DNA of 64,000 nucleotides, taken from the NCBI RefSeq assembly GCF_900114035.1, contig NZ_FORP01000006.1, forward strand, positions 186,001 to 250,000, given 5' to 3'. A program made the translations under genes and the position numbers. The notes beneath the pieces were generated by a model. The model did no database searches, had not been told where the DNA came from, and worked only from the letters and a program-made list of their open reading frames with translations. Positions 49,385 to 58,722 of the stretch are shown here, piece by piece (position 1 is the stretch's first letter; every line of letters begins with the position of its first letter). The DNA comes from Amycolatopsis sacchari (lineage in GTDB: Bacteria > Actinomycetota > Actinomycetes > Mycobacteriales > Pseudonocardiaceae).

Positions 49385-50187
49385 ACCGGAACCTGTGGGC
49401 GGGCTCGGTGCTCGTCGGGCTGGTCGTGCTGGCGGCGCTGGTGTCGTTCGTGTGGACGCCGCACGATCCGCTGCAGGTCGACGCGGCCGTCCGGCTGTCG
49501 GGGCCGAGCGCCGACTTTTGGCTCGGTACCGACAAATTCGGCCGGGACGTGTTCTCGCAGCTCATGGTCGGGGCACGCACCACGCTGTACGTCGGGGTGA
49601 TCGCGGTCGGCGTCGCGGCGGTGGTCGGGACGCCGCTGGGCATCCTCGCCGGGATGTCGCGGCGGTGGCTCGGCGAGTTCGTGATGCGCGTCAACGACCT
49701 CGTGCTCGCGTTCCCCGCATTGCTGCTGGCGATCATGTTCGGCGCGGTGTTCGGGGCGAGCACGGTGACCGCCATGATCGCCATCGGTTTCGCCACGATC
49801 CCGTCGTTCGCGCGGATCGCGCGCTCGGGGACCTTGCAGGTGATGAGCACCGAGTACGTGCTCGCGGCGCGGTCAGCGGGGCGGTCGCGGCCGTTCGTCG
49901 CGCGGCGGCACGTGCTGCCGAACATCGCGGGGCTGGTGATCGTGCAGTGCTCGGTGTCGTTCGCGATCGCCGTGCTGGCCGAGGCGGCGTTGTCGTTCCT
50001 CGGGTTCGGCACGCGCCCGCCGACGCCGTCGTGGGGGCGCATGCTGCAGGAGTCGCAGGAACTGCTGGCGGTGCAGCCGCGGCTGGCACTCGTGCCGGGG
50101 ATCGCGATCGCCATCGCCGTGCTCGGGTTCAACCTGCTCGGCGACGGGCTGCGTGACCGCTTCGACCCACGACTGGAGCGCCGATGA
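49381..50187 (+). CDS. Peptide ABC permease (DppC-type)
   Basis: The 268 residues have the DppC N-terminus with HDPLQVDAAVRLSGPSADFWLGTDKFGRDVFSQLM, then six membrane helices and the coupling loop YVLAARSAGRSRPFVARRHVLPN. It pairs with the DppB-type permease. The start is GTG, overlapping the preceding stop (GTGA), and the stop overlaps the ATPase gene. Confidence 0.93.
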   Translation: MNRNLWAGSVLVGLVVLAALVSFVWTPHDPLQVDAAVRLSGPSADFWLGTDKFGRDVFSQLMVGARTTLYVGVIAVGVAAVVGTPLGILAGMSRRWLGEFVMRVNDLVLAFPALLLAIMFGAVFGASTVTAMIAIGFATIPSFARIARSGTLQVMSTEYVLAARSAGRSRPFVARRHVLPNIAGLVIVQCSVSFAIAVLAEAALSFLGFGTRPPTPSWGRMLQESQELLAVQPRLALVPGIAIAIAVLGFNLLGDGLRDRFDPRLERR

Positions 50188-50936
50188 TCACCGTCGATGG
50201 GCTTTCCGTCTTCGCCGGGGACAAGGCGCTGGTGCGGAACGTGTCGTTCGAGGTCGGCGCGGGTGAACGGGTGGGGCTCATCGGCGAGTCGGGCTCGGGC
50301 AAGTCCCTCACCGCGTCCGCGGTCATGGGCCTGCTGCCGGAGGAGCTGCACGCGACGGGCTCGGTGGTGTTCCACGGGAAACAATTGCTGTCGGCGAGCG
50401 AGCGCGAGCTGTCGCGGCTGCGGGGGAACGACCTGGCCATGGTGTTCCAGGAGCCGATGTCGGCGCTCAACCCGCTGATGCGCGTGGGCCGTCAGGTCGC
50501 GGAGTCGATAAAGCTGCACAACCGCGGAGCGCCCGCGCGGGAGACCGCTCAACGGCTGCTCGAGTCGGTGGGTCTGCCCGACGTCTTCCGCGCGTATCCG
50601 CACCAGCTGTCCGGCGGGCAGCGGCAACGCGTGGTGCTCGCGATCGCGCTGGCGAACGACCCGGCGTTGCTGATCTGCGACGAGCCGACGACCGCCCTCG
50701 ACGTCACCGTGCAGGCGCAGGTGCTCGACCTGATCCTCGTCGGCGTCGCGGAGCGGTCGAGCGCGCTGCTGTTCATCACGCACGACCTCGCCGTCGTGGC
50801 CCGCGTCTGCGAACGGCTGCTGGTGATGCTCGACGGGGAGATCGTCGAGGAGGGCACCACGCGGCAGGTGCTGACGGAACCGCGGCACGAGTACACGCGG
50901 AAGCTCCTCGCGGCGAGCGACCTGGAGGCGGCGTGA
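50184..50936 (+). CDS. Peptide ABC ATP-binding protein (DppD-type)
   Basis: The 250-residue ATPase has Walker A GESGSGKSLTA, Q-loop VFQEPMSALNP, signature LSGGQRQRVVLAIAL, Walker B LLICDEPTTALDV and switch His ITHDLAV. The usual C-terminal oligopeptide extension with its iron-sulfur cysteines is absent: the protein ends soon after RHEYTRKLL, so this is a short variant. It is coupled to both flanking genes. Confidence 0.93.
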   Translation: MITVDGLSVFAGDKALVRNVSFEVGAGERVGLIGESGSGKSLTASAVMGLLPEELHATGSVVFHGKQLLSASERELSRLRGNDLAMVFQEPMSALNPLMRVGRQVAESIKLHNRGAPARETAQRLLESVGLPDVFRAYPHQLSGGQRQRVVLAIALANDPALLICDEPTTALDVTVQAQVLDLILVGVAERSSALLFITHDLAVVARVCERLLVMLDGEIVEEGTTRQVLTEPRHEYTRKLLAASDLEAA

Positions 50937-51685
50937 TCGAGTTGCGTGACGTGCACCGGCGGTACCAGCGGGTGCACGCGCTGCGCGGGGTTTCGCTGAC
51001 CGTCGAAGCGGGGCAGCGGTTCGGGATCGTCGGCGAGTCCGGCTCCGGCAAGTCGACGCTGGTGCGCCTGCTCGCCGGACTAGACCGGCCGACGTCCGGT
51101 GAGATCTCCTTCCAGGGCAAGCGGATCGACGACCTGCCCGAACGCAGGCTGGGGTTCCTGCGGTCGGAGTTGCAGGTGGTCTTCCAGGACCCGATGGGTT
51201 CGCTCGACCCACGGATGCGCGTCCGCGACATCATCAGCGAACCGCTCGGCCGCACGGACCGGGCCCGCGTGGCGGAAATGCTCGCCGCGGTCGGCCTGCC
51301 CGCCGACAGCGGCGACCGCTACCCGCACCAGTTCTCCGGCGGACAACGGCAGCGCATCTCGATCGCCCGCGCGCTCGCGCCCCGGCCGAGCGTCCTCGTC
51401 GCCGACGAACCGGTGAGCGCGCTGGACGTGTCCGTGCGCAAGCAGATCCTCGACCTGCTCGCGGACCTCGTCGCCCGCTTCGACCTGACGCTCGTGTTCG
51501 TCTCGCACGACCTCGGTGTGGTACGCCGGATCTGTGACACGGTCGCGGTGATGCGGCACGGGGAGATCGTGGAGCGGGGCGAGGTCGCCACCGTCTACTC
51601 CGCGCCCCGGCACCCGTACACGCGGGAGCTCATCGCGGCCGCGCCGAACCTGCACGCGGAACTGGAGCGGCTGAGAGGGCGATGA
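50933..51685 (+). CDS. Peptide ABC ATP-binding protein (DppF-type)
   Basis: The 250-residue ATPase has Walker A GESGSGKSTLV, Q-loop VFQDPMGSLDPRM, signature FSGGQRQRISIARAL, Walker B LVADEPVSALDV and switch His VSHDLGV. With the DppD-type subunit it completes the importer motor. Its GTG start and stop both overlap the neighbours by 4 nt, the last being the amidase gene. Confidence 0.93.
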   Translation: MIELRDVHRRYQRVHALRGVSLTVEAGQRFGIVGESGSGKSTLVRLLAGLDRPTSGEISFQGKRIDDLPERRLGFLRSELQVVFQDPMGSLDPRMRVRDIISEPLGRTDRARVAEMLAAVGLPADSGDRYPHQFSGGQRQRISIARALAPRPSVLVADEPVSALDVSVRKQILDLLADLVARFDLTLVFVSHDLGVVRRICDTVAVMRHGEIVERGEVATVYSAPRHPYTRELIAAAPNLHAELERLRGR

Positions 51686-53052
51686 TGTTCGAGAGCGCGG
51701 TCGACCTGCTGGCGCACTACCGGGCGGGCACCCTGTCCCCGGTCGAAGTGACCGAAGCGGTGCTGGCCAGGATCGACCGCCTCGAACCGCGGTTGCACGC
51801 CCTGTACGCCTACGAACCCGAGCAGGCCCGCGCGGCGGCGAAGGAGTCGGAACAGCGGTGGCGTTCGGGGCGGGCGGCCGCGCTCGACGGGATTCCGTTG
51901 ACGCTCAAGGAGAACATCGCCACCCGCGGCACCCCCGTTCCGCTCGGCACCGCCGCCACCGAACTGGTCCCCGCGGCCGAGGACGCTCCCGCGGCGGCCC
52001 GCGTCCGGGAGGCCGGTGGCGTGTTGCTGGCGAAGACCACCATGCCGGACTTCGGGATGTTGACATCCGGACTTTCGAGCTTCCACACCCCGACCCGCAA
52101 CCCGTGGGACCTCGACCGCACGCCGGGCGGGTCGAGCGCGGGCGCGGCGGCGGCCGCGGCGGCGGGGTACGGCCCGCTGCACGTCGGCACGGACATCGGC
52201 GGCTCGATCCGGTTGCCCGCGGGGTGGTGCGGGCTCGTCGGGTTCAAGCCGAGCTTCGGGCGCGTGCCCGTCGACCCGCCGTTCCTGGGGCGCGTGGCCG
52301 GTCCGCTCACCCGCACGGTCGCGGACACGGCGTTGCTGATGGGTGTGCTGTCGCGGCCGGATACGCGTGACCACCTGAGCCTGCCGCCCGCCGAACTGCC
52401 GTGGACGGACCTGGCCTGCGAGGTCAAGGGCCTGCGGATCGGGCTGCAGCTGGAGCCGGGCGCGGGGCTGGCGGTGGAGCCGGAAATCCGGGCGGCGGTC
52501 GTCGAAGCCGCGCGGCTGCTGGAGTCGGCGGGTGCGGTCGTCGAGCCGCTGGAACCGTTCCTGACCCGCGAAATGCTCGACGGGCTCGACACGTTCTGGC
52601 GGGTTCGCGCCTGGTGCGACCTCACCGCTCTGCCGGAGGAGCGGCAGGCGAAGGTGCTGCCCTACATCGCGGAGTGGGCACGCGGCGGGGCGGACGTTTC
52701 CGGTGTCGCGGCCTACCGCGGCTTCTCGCAGATCGACGCGATGAGCGTCGCCGCGCTGCGGGCCACCGAGGTCTTCGATTTCGTGCTGTCCCCGACGTGC
52801 CCGGTGTCCCCGCCGCCCGCGGACTGGGCATCCCCGACCAACGACCCGCGACGCCCGTTCGAACACATTCCGTTCACGGTGCCCTACAACATGTCAGGAC
52901 AACCGGCGGTGTCGCTGAACTGCGGATACACCTCGGAGGGCCTGCCGATCGGCCTGCAGCTGGCCGGACGGCGCTTCGACGACGTCGGCGTGCTCCGCCT
53001 CGCTGCAGCATTCGAAGGAATTCGCGGACCGCAACGCTCCGCCCAGGTGTAA
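51682..53052 (+). CDS. Amidase-signature hydrolase
   Basis: The 456-residue protein contains the amidase-signature triad: Lys in LTLKENIATRG, cis-Ser in GGSSAGAAAA, and nucleophile Ser in GTDIGGSIRLPAG. It hydrolyses a carboxamide. Its coupling to the peptide importer suggests that it processes the imported solute in the cytoplasm. Substrate unknown; the first gene of the operon (the cystathionine-family enzyme) might act on the product. Confidence 0.93.
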   Translation: MMFESAVDLLAHYRAGTLSPVEVTEAVLARIDRLEPRLHALYAYEPEQARAAAKESEQRWRSGRAAALDGIPLTLKENIATRGTPVPLGTAATELVPAAEDAPAAARVREAGGVLLAKTTMPDFGMLTSGLSSFHTPTRNPWDLDRTPGGSSAGAAAAAAAGYGPLHVGTDIGGSIRLPAGWCGLVGFKPSFGRVPVDPPFLGRVAGPLTRTVADTALLMGVLSRPDTRDHLSLPPAELPWTDLACEVKGLRIGLQLEPGAGLAVEPEIRAAVVEAARLLESAGAVVEPLEPFLTREMLDGLDTFWRVRAWCDLTALPEERQAKVLPYIAEWARGGADVSGVAAYRGFSQIDAMSVAALRATEVFDFVLSPTCPVSPPPADWASPTNDPRRPFEHIPFTVPYNMSGQPAVSLNCGYTSEGLPIGLQLAGRRFDDVGVLRLAAAFEGIRGPQRSAQV

Positions 53053-53082
53053 TCGGCGGCGGAAATTGAGACCATCGTCGGT

Positions 53083-54915
53083 ATGCGCATGGTCTACACC
53101 GGAGCTGACGAAGAGGACTTCGTCGACGCCCGCCAGCGCCTGCTCGTCGAGCTCGACGCGTGGTCGCAGATGCGGCAGCGGGTGGTCGACCCCGTGGTCG
53201 CCGGTGCCCTGCTCGACTACCGGTTCGAGCGGGACGGGCTGCTCGGCCGGTGGACCCGCGAGGTGCTGCGTGGCGCGCTGCTGACGTGGTTCCCGCGCAA
53301 GGTCGTGCTGCTCGACCCGCACTCGTCGGCGGTGCTGTCGACGATCGAGGCGCTGCTGGACTTCTTCGACGACGCCGACCTGTTCGACGACCGCAGCGAC
53401 CCGCCCGAGGTGCTGCGGGTCTTCCTGCGCGGGGTCGCGGACCGCTTCGACGAGGCGATGCGCGAGCCGGCGAACTTCGGTCTCGCGAAGTTCTGGGCGG
53501 TCGTGATGGCCGAGCACGGCGTCGACCCGCTGGACGAGTTCGAGGCGCAGGAGTTCATCGACCGGGTGCAGCAGGGGGAGGTCGAGGTCGACCAGGACCT
53601 GCTGCACGAGATCGCGTACCGGCACTACGAGGGTGACGCCGAGGTCGAGCCGCTGGAGCCGACGCCGGTGCTGGCGCTGGCGTCCGAAGAGGAACTGGCG
53701 GCCGACGCGGCGGAAACCCGGGTGGTGCGGCGCCTGCGCCGCTTCGTCGACTGGGTCGGCGACGGGCGCGAGCTGGCCGCGAAGGGCAGGCTCGCCGAGC
53801 CCGACGCCCGAGACCTCGCCGAGCGGCTGGACGAACCCGACCCGGGAGACCTGGTCTCGCTGGCGAAGACCGCCGGCGTCGTCCGGGTGCTCAAGGGCAG
53901 GCTGGTCCGGGTGAAGCGGGCCGCGCCGCTGCTCGCCGATCCGCTGGCGCTGTGGCGGGTGGCGGTGCCGCACGTCATCGCGGGCTACGGCGGTCCGGTC
54001 CGCCGCGCCGCCGACCGGCACCTGGCCTACGAACTGCTCGAATCCATCCAGGCCGACAACGACTGCGCCACGGTCCCCATGCTCGTGGAGATCCTCGACG
54101 ACCTCGGCGAGCTGAGCTGGCGCTGCGCCGACGCCGGCCCGGTGCTGCGGGTGCTGGACCGGCTCGCGGAGTTCGGCCTGGTGGAGCTGTTCCCGGCGAC
54201 CGAGGAGCACTACGAGGACCTGCTCGACTTCGCCGGGGTGGACTCGGTGGACGACGTGCCCGAGGAGGAACGGCAGGTCGTGCGGATGCGCCCGCTCGGC
54301 ACGCGCGTGATGTACGACGCCAGGGTCCGCGCCGGTATCCCGACGCTCACCCTCGACGACCTCGCGAGCGAGACGGCGGAGGTGTTCCTCGCCCGGGTCG
54401 GTCCGCTGTCGCAGGAGGCGTTCGAGGAGGGCGCGCGGCGGTGGTTGCGGGCGCGGGCGCCCGAGCGGGCGATCGCGGAGCTGACCGAGCTGGCCGCCCG
54501 CACGGACGACTTCGGGCACCGGATGCTCGCGTTCCAGCTGCTCGCCGAGTACGGCGAGGACGGCGTGGGGGCGATCTCCTCGCTGCGCGACCACTCCGCG
54601 GCGGGCCCCGCGGCGCTGAGCTGGCTGCTCGACGCCGGGCTGATCGACGCGAGCGAGGTCAGCGGCCGCGAACGCACCTACACGATGGTCGACGTCCTCG
54701 CCGCGGGCATCCGCTCGGCGGGCCGCAAGAAGGCGCTGGAGGAGTTCGCCGCGCAACCCCGCCCGGCGCAACTGCTGTTCCTCGCGGACGCGACGATCTG
54801 CGGCCACCCGCGCACGCGCGAGGTGCTGGAGTCGATGGTCGTCGCGCACCCGGACCGCATGGTGTCCAACGCGGCCCGCAAGGCGCTGGACTGGCTCCAC
54901 GAGCCGGGCTGCTGA
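53083..54915 (+). CDS. Large unknown actinobacterial protein (610 aa)
   Basis: The 610 residues have no membrane segment or signal peptide and are strongly acidic, rich in Asp, Glu, Leu and Arg with long helices (LLDFFDDADLFDDRSDPPEV, VVRRLRRFVDWVGDGRELAA and others) reminiscent of helical repeat scaffolds. Residues from about 510 on look like HEAT-type repeats. I recognise no family with confidence. It starts 30 nt after the amidase gene but with its own ATG and may be cotranscribed. It is convergent with the CitE-like gene, 3 nt apart. Confidence 0.75.
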   Translation: MRMVYTGADEEDFVDARQRLLVELDAWSQMRQRVVDPVVAGALLDYRFERDGLLGRWTREVLRGALLTWFPRKVVLLDPHSSAVLSTIEALLDFFDDADLFDDRSDPPEVLRVFLRGVADRFDEAMREPANFGLAKFWAVVMAEHGVDPLDEFEAQEFIDRVQQGEVEVDQDLLHEIAYRHYEGDAEVEPLEPTPVLALASEEELAADAAETRVVRRLRRFVDWVGDGRELAAKGRLAEPDARDLAERLDEPDPGDLVSLAKTAGVVRVLKGRLVRVKRAAPLLADPLALWRVAVPHVIAGYGGPVRRAADRHLAYELLESIQADNDCATVPMLVEILDDLGELSWRCADAGPVLRVLDRLAEFGLVELFPATEEHYEDLLDFAGVDSVDDVPEEERQVVRMRPLGTRVMYDARVRAGIPTLTLDDLASETAEVFLARVGPLSQEAFEEGARRWLRARAPERAIAELTELAARTDDFGHRMLAFQLLAEYGEDGVGAISSLRDHSAAGPAALSWLLDAGLIDASEVSGRERTYTMVDVLAAGIRSAGRKKALEEFAAQPRPAQLLFLADATICGHPRTREVLESMVVAHPDRMVSNAARKALDWLHEPGC

Positions 54916-54918
54916 AGG

Positions 54919-55782
54919 TCAGGGCTCCAGCGCGGCCGCGAGCGCGAGCACCCGCCGTGCCTCGTCGACGTGCAGGTTCTCCACCATGCGGCCGTCGACC
55001 GTCACCACGCCGCGGCCCGCCGCCTCGGCTTCGTCGAACGCCTCGATGATCCGGCGCGCCCGCTCGACCTCCTCCGGAGACGGGGCGAAGATCCGGTTGC
55101 ACGGCTCGATCTGCGACGGGTGGATCAGCGTCTTACCGTCGAAGCCGAACTGCCTGCCCTGCCGGCACTCCGCCTCGAAACCCTCGGCGTCCCGCACGTC
55201 GTTGTAGACGCCGTCGAGGATGACCTTCCCCGTGGCGCGCGCGGCGAGCAGGCACAGCGACAGGCTGCCCAGCAGCGGCGCCCGGCCCGGCACGGACTCC
55301 GCGTGCAGCTCCTTCGCCAGGTCGTTCGTCCCCAGCACCAGCACGGTCAGCCGGTCGCTCGCCGCCGCGATCTCCTCCGCGTGCAGCACGGCGACGGGCG
55401 TCTCCAGCATCGCCCAGATCGCCGTGCGGTCCGGCGCTCCGGCACGCGCCAGCGCCTTCTCGACGTCGTGCACGTCGCGTGCCGAGTTCACCTTGGGCAC
55501 GACCACCGCCGCCGGACCGGCCTGCGCGGCGGCCCGCAGATCCGCGTCGTGCCAGGCGGTGTCCAGGCCGTTCACGCGGATCGCCACCTCGCGCCTGCCG
55601 TAGTCGCCGGACGCGGCGGCGGCACACACGCGCTCGCGCGCGGCGTCCTTCGCGTCCGGGGCGACGGCGTCCTCCAGGTCCAGGACGACCCCGTCGGCGG
55701 GCAGCGTCTTCGCCTTCTCCAGTGCCCGCTCGTTCGCGCCCGGCATGTACAGCACGGACCGCCGCGGTTTCAGCTCGGTCAT
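54919..55782 (-). CDS. HpcH/HpaI-family CoA-ester lyase (CitE-like)
   Basis: The 287 residues form a TIM barrel of the citrate lyase beta/malyl-CoA lyase group: SVLYMPGANERALEKA, VVLDLEDAVAPDAKDAAR (metal site), VPKVNSARDV, AMLETPVAVL (metal Glu) and GFDGKTLIHPSQIEPCN. It cleaves a beta-hydroxyacyl-CoA such as citramalyl- or malyl-CoA; the substrate is uncertain. No MaoC partner or CoA-transferase is adjacent. Confidence 0.92.
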   Translation of the reverse strand: MTELKPRRSVLYMPGANERALEKAKTLPADGVVLDLEDAVAPDAKDAARERVCAAAASGDYGRREVAIRVNGLDTAWHDADLRAAAQAGPAAVVVPKVNSARDVHDVEKALARAGAPDRTAIWAMLETPVAVLHAEEIAAASDRLTVLVLGTNDLAKELHAESVPGRAPLLGSLSLCLLAARATGKVILDGVYNDVRDAEGFEAECRQGRQFGFDGKTLIHPSQIEPCNRIFAPSPEEVERARRIIEAFDEAEAAGRGVVTVDGRMVENLHVDEARRVLALAAALEP

Positions 55783-55864
55783 GCCAGCACCCTAATGGGC
55801 TCTGACACGCGCAAATCCTCTGAGTAGCACCGTTCGGCCTGCCGTCACCCGTTTAGTCGCAGGG

Positions 55865-55880
55865 TCGGACTGAAGTCCGA
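55865..55880. promoter_or_regulatory. Palindrome resembling a DosR/DevR box
   Basis: TCGGACTGAAGTCCGA is a perfect inverted repeat (7-bp arms, 2-bp spacer) 160 nt upstream of the gene at 56041. Its core GGACT-N2-AGTCC matches the core of the mycobacterial DosR box (GGGACT-N2-AGTCCC). It is a candidate operator for hypoxia-type regulation; no DosR gene is in the window. Confidence 0.45.
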
Positions 55881-56040
55881 TGACCGCTCATCGACCGGCC
55901 ACCGACCGTCGGGCGCCGCCGATCGCAGCTGGTCCGCCAACCCGAAGACCCGCGGGCCGCGCACTGGTACTCAATTCATGTGCCAGTTTTCACGAGGGGG
56001 AACGGCACGCAGGACCAAGCAGGCAAAAGGAGGCGGACTC

Positions 56041-56679
56041 GTGGCGGTTACACCAGGGCACACCGGGGATGCGGTGGTGGCCGGCGAAACCCGGTCTTTT
56101 CCCACCCGCGTGGTGCCGCCGGTCGAGCTGCCGGCGAGCACTTCGTACCTCGCGGGCGCGGCCGCCGCGCAGCTGGGCTGGAAGGGCGTCGTGCTGCCCG
56201 AGGTGACCATCCTCGGCCGCCGGGTGTGCGTGGTCGCACGCCTGCGCACCGACGTGCACGCCGAGCGCATCGCCTGCGGCATCGGCCCGGTCGCCGACCG
56301 CACCACCGTCGCGACGTGGACCTGGCCCGAGTTCGCGCCGACCGCGCCCCCGCCCGCCGCCGACATCGTCGGGGTGCTGTCGGTGGCCCGCCACTGGCGC
56401 ACGGGCATGGCCGCGACGGTGCCGTTCGCCCGCTACGGCGAGGCCGCGATGGTGCTGCCGTCCTCGGCGGTGCTGAGCAAGGACTACGTGGACAACTGCC
56501 TGCCGCGGGCCCGCTCCTACGGCCTGTCCGTCGTGTCCGCCGACGCCGACGCCACGGTGGCGCTCGACCTGTCGGGTCGCCGCGAGCAGCCGCTGCTGCC
56601 GCAGGACCCGGTGTCGCGCTGGATCAACGAGATGGTCTACGAGCAGCTGCTCGCCTCCTACGACCTGCCGGTGGCCTGA
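56041..56679 (+). CDS. Unknown protein with upstream DosR-like box (212 aa)
   Basis: The protein of 212 residues starts at GTG (AVTPGHTGDAVVAGETRSFP) with a perfect AGGAGG 7 nt upstream; the frame stays open upstream to 55978 but without a binding site. It is beta-rich, Ala/Val-rich and soluble (VRARLRTDVHAERI-like surface), with no family I recognise. It appears limited to close relatives. The strong ribosome binding site and clean codon pattern support it as real. The DosR-like palindrome hints at stress or oxygen control. Confidence 0.78.
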   Translation: MAVTPGHTGDAVVAGETRSFPTRVVPPVELPASTSYLAGAAAAQLGWKGVVLPEVTILGRRVCVVARLRTDVHAERIACGIGPVADRTTVATWTWPEFAPTAPPPAADIVGVLSVARHWRTGMAATVPFARYGEAAMVLPSSAVLSKDYVDNCLPRARSYGLSVVSADADATVALDLSGRREQPLLPQDPVSRWINEMVYEQLLASYDLPVA

Positions 56680-56699
56680 GCGCCGCATAAGGTGGCCTC

Positions 56700-57350
56700 A
56701 TGCGAGTGGTGATCGCCGGCGGGCACGGGAAGATCGCGATGCACCTGGAGCGGCAGCTGGCCGCGAACGGTGACCAGGCGGTGGGCCTGATCCGGAACCC
56801 GGACCAGGCGGCCGACCTGCGGGACTCCAGTGCGGAGCCCGTGGTGCTCGACCTGGAGAGCGCTTCCGTCGAAGAGGTCGCCGAGGTCCTGAAGGGCGCC
56901 GACGCCGCGGTGTTCGCCGCCGGCGCGGGCCCGGGCAGCGGCATCGCCCGCAAGGACACCGTGGACCGCGGGGCCGCGGCGTTGTTCGCGGCGGCGGCCG
57001 AGCGGGCCGGAGTCCGCAGGCACGTGCAGATCGGCTCGATCGGGGTCGGCAAGCCGCCCCGCCCCGGTACCGACGAGGTGTTCGCCGCGTACCTGGAGGC
57101 GAAGGCCGCCGCGGAGGACGACCTGCGCGGGCGCGACCTGGACTGGACCATCCTGCGTCCCGGCCGCCTCACCGACGAACCGCCGACGGGCGAGGTCCAC
57201 CTCGCCGACGAGGTCGACTACGGCGAGATCTCCCGCGAGGACGTGGCCGCGGTGATCATCGCGATCCTCGAAGAGGGCCGGACGTTCCGCCGCACCCTCG
57301 AACTGGTCGGCGGCAACACCCCGATCGCCGAAGCGATCGCGCGGATTTAG
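56700..57350 (+). CDS. NAD(P)-binding atypical SDR epimerase-like protein
   Basis: The 216 residues start with the dinucleotide-binding motif VVIAGGHGKIAMHLERQL (GxxGxxG-like) and contain LKGADAAVFAAGAGPGSG and DWTILRPGRLTDEPPTG, features of atypical short-chain dehydrogenases of the YhfK/NmrA-like class. Members act as reductases, epimerases or redox sensors. Its 3' end overlaps the convergent lactone oxidase gene by 4 nt. Confidence 0.88.
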   Translation: MRVVIAGGHGKIAMHLERQLAANGDQAVGLIRNPDQAADLRDSSAEPVVLDLESASVEEVAEVLKGADAAVFAAGAGPGSGIARKDTVDRGAAALFAAAAERAGVRRHVQIGSIGVGKPPRPGTDEVFAAYLEAKAAAEDDLRGRDLDWTILRPGRLTDEPPTGEVHLADEVDYGEISREDVAAVIIAILEEGRTFRRTLELVGGNTPIAEAIARI

Positions 57351-58639
57351 GAGCCGAGAACCCTTTCCAGATAAGGGTTGCTGAAGACACCGGCCGGGTC
57401 CACTTCGCGGCGTACGCGGACGAAGTCGTCGAAGTGCGGGTACAGCTTCTGCAGCGCCGTGGCGTCCAGGTCGTGCATCTTCCCCCAGTGCGGGCGGCCG
57501 CCGACCTCCGCGACGATCGCCGCGAAACCCGCGAAGTACTCGCGGTAGGGCATGCCGACGAACTGGTGGATCGCGATGTACGCGGAGTCCCGGCCGTGTG
57601 CGGTGGACAGCCAGATGTCGTCGGCCGCGGCGACGCGGACCTCCACCGGGAAGGCGACCGGGTTTTCCAGCCGTGGCACCAGAGCCCGCAGTTCCGCCAG
57701 CACGTGGTGCAGCGACTCCCGCGGCACGGCGAACTCCGACTCGACGAACCGCACCCCGCGGTGCGTCGAGAACACCCGGTGCGACACGTCCGCGTACTCC
57801 CGCGACGACAACGCCGCCGACGCGAACCGGCCCAGCGAAGGCATCAGCCGTGGCATGAGGCGACCCGTCCGGCACAGCGTGCCGAACGCGACGTTCTCCA
57901 TGATCTCGTAGTCCACGAACTCCCGGAGCCGGCTCAGCGGCCGCCGCTCCGCTGTCCGGTTGTTGCGCTTGACCAGCGCGTTCTTGCCGTATGGGAACCA
58001 GTAGAACTCGAAGTGGTCGTTCTCCTCGGCGAAGGTGTGGAAGCCCTCCAGCACCTGCTCCAGCGGCTCCGGCCCTTCCTGCGCGTGCAGCACGAACGAC
58101 GGTTCGCACTGCAGGGTCACCGTCGTGATCACGCCGAGCGCACCGAGGCCGACGCGCGCGGCGCTGAACAACTCGGGCCGTTCGTCCGCCGAGCACTGCA
58201 CGACGGAACCGTCCGCCAGCACCAGTTCCAGCTCGACGACCTGGGTCGCGAGGCCGCCGAGGCGCGCGCCGGTGCCGTGCGTCCCGGTCGAGATCGCGCC
58301 CGCGACCGTCTGCGCGTCGATGTCCCCGAGGTTCGTCATCGCGAGCCCGAGCCGGTCGAGCTCTGCGTTGAGCCGCTTCAGCGTGGTCCCCGACCGCACG
58401 GTGACGCGGTGCGTCCCGGCGTCGACCGCTGCGATGCCGGTCCACTCGTTCAGGTCAATCGCGTCGGTTTCGGCGACGGCGATGGGGGTGAACGAATGCC
58501 CGCTGCCGCGCGGCCGGACGCGGTGTCCCGCGGCCGCGGAAGCGGCCACGACCTCGGCGATCTCGGCCACGCTGCGCGGCGAATGCACACGCTGGGGGTC
58601 GGCGGTCGCGGTACCCGCCCAGTTGCTCCACCGGTTCAT
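57347..58639 (-). CDS. FAD-linked sugar-1,4-lactone oxidase
   Basis: The 430 residues are a vanillyl-alcohol-oxidase-type flavoenzyme: FAD domain (VRPRGSGHSFTPIAVAETDAI, then AGAISTGTHGTG) and the C-terminal D-arabinono-1,4-lactone oxidase (ALO) domain ending in HWGKMHDLD and VDPAGVFSNPYLERVLG. It oxidises an aldono-lactone or alditol. It is divergent from the racemase-fold gene at 58723, with a short AT-rich gap between them. Confidence 0.92.
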   Translation of the reverse strand: MNRWSNWAGTATADPQRVHSPRSVAEIAEVVAASAAAGHRVRPRGSGHSFTPIAVAETDAIDLNEWTGIAAVDAGTHRVTVRSGTTLKRLNAELDRLGLAMTNLGDIDAQTVAGAISTGTHGTGARLGGLATQVVELELVLADGSVVQCSADERPELFSAARVGLGALGVITTVTLQCEPSFVLHAQEGPEPLEQVLEGFHTFAEENDHFEFYWFPYGKNALVKRNNRTAERRPLSRLREFVDYEIMENVAFGTLCRTGRLMPRLMPSLGRFASAALSSREYADVSHRVFSTHRGVRFVESEFAVPRESLHHVLAELRALVPRLENPVAFPVEVRVAAADDIWLSTAHGRDSAYIAIHQFVGMPYREYFAGFAAIVAEVGGRPHWGKMHDLDATALQKLYPHFDDFVRVRREVDPAGVFSNPYLERVLGS

Positions 58640-58722
58640 CGCTTGCCCGTTCGTGTCGGAATGGCAGAAAGGTAAGTGAAAGATATTCGCTTTTCAACCC
58701 CGGTTGTCGTACCGTACTTCGC

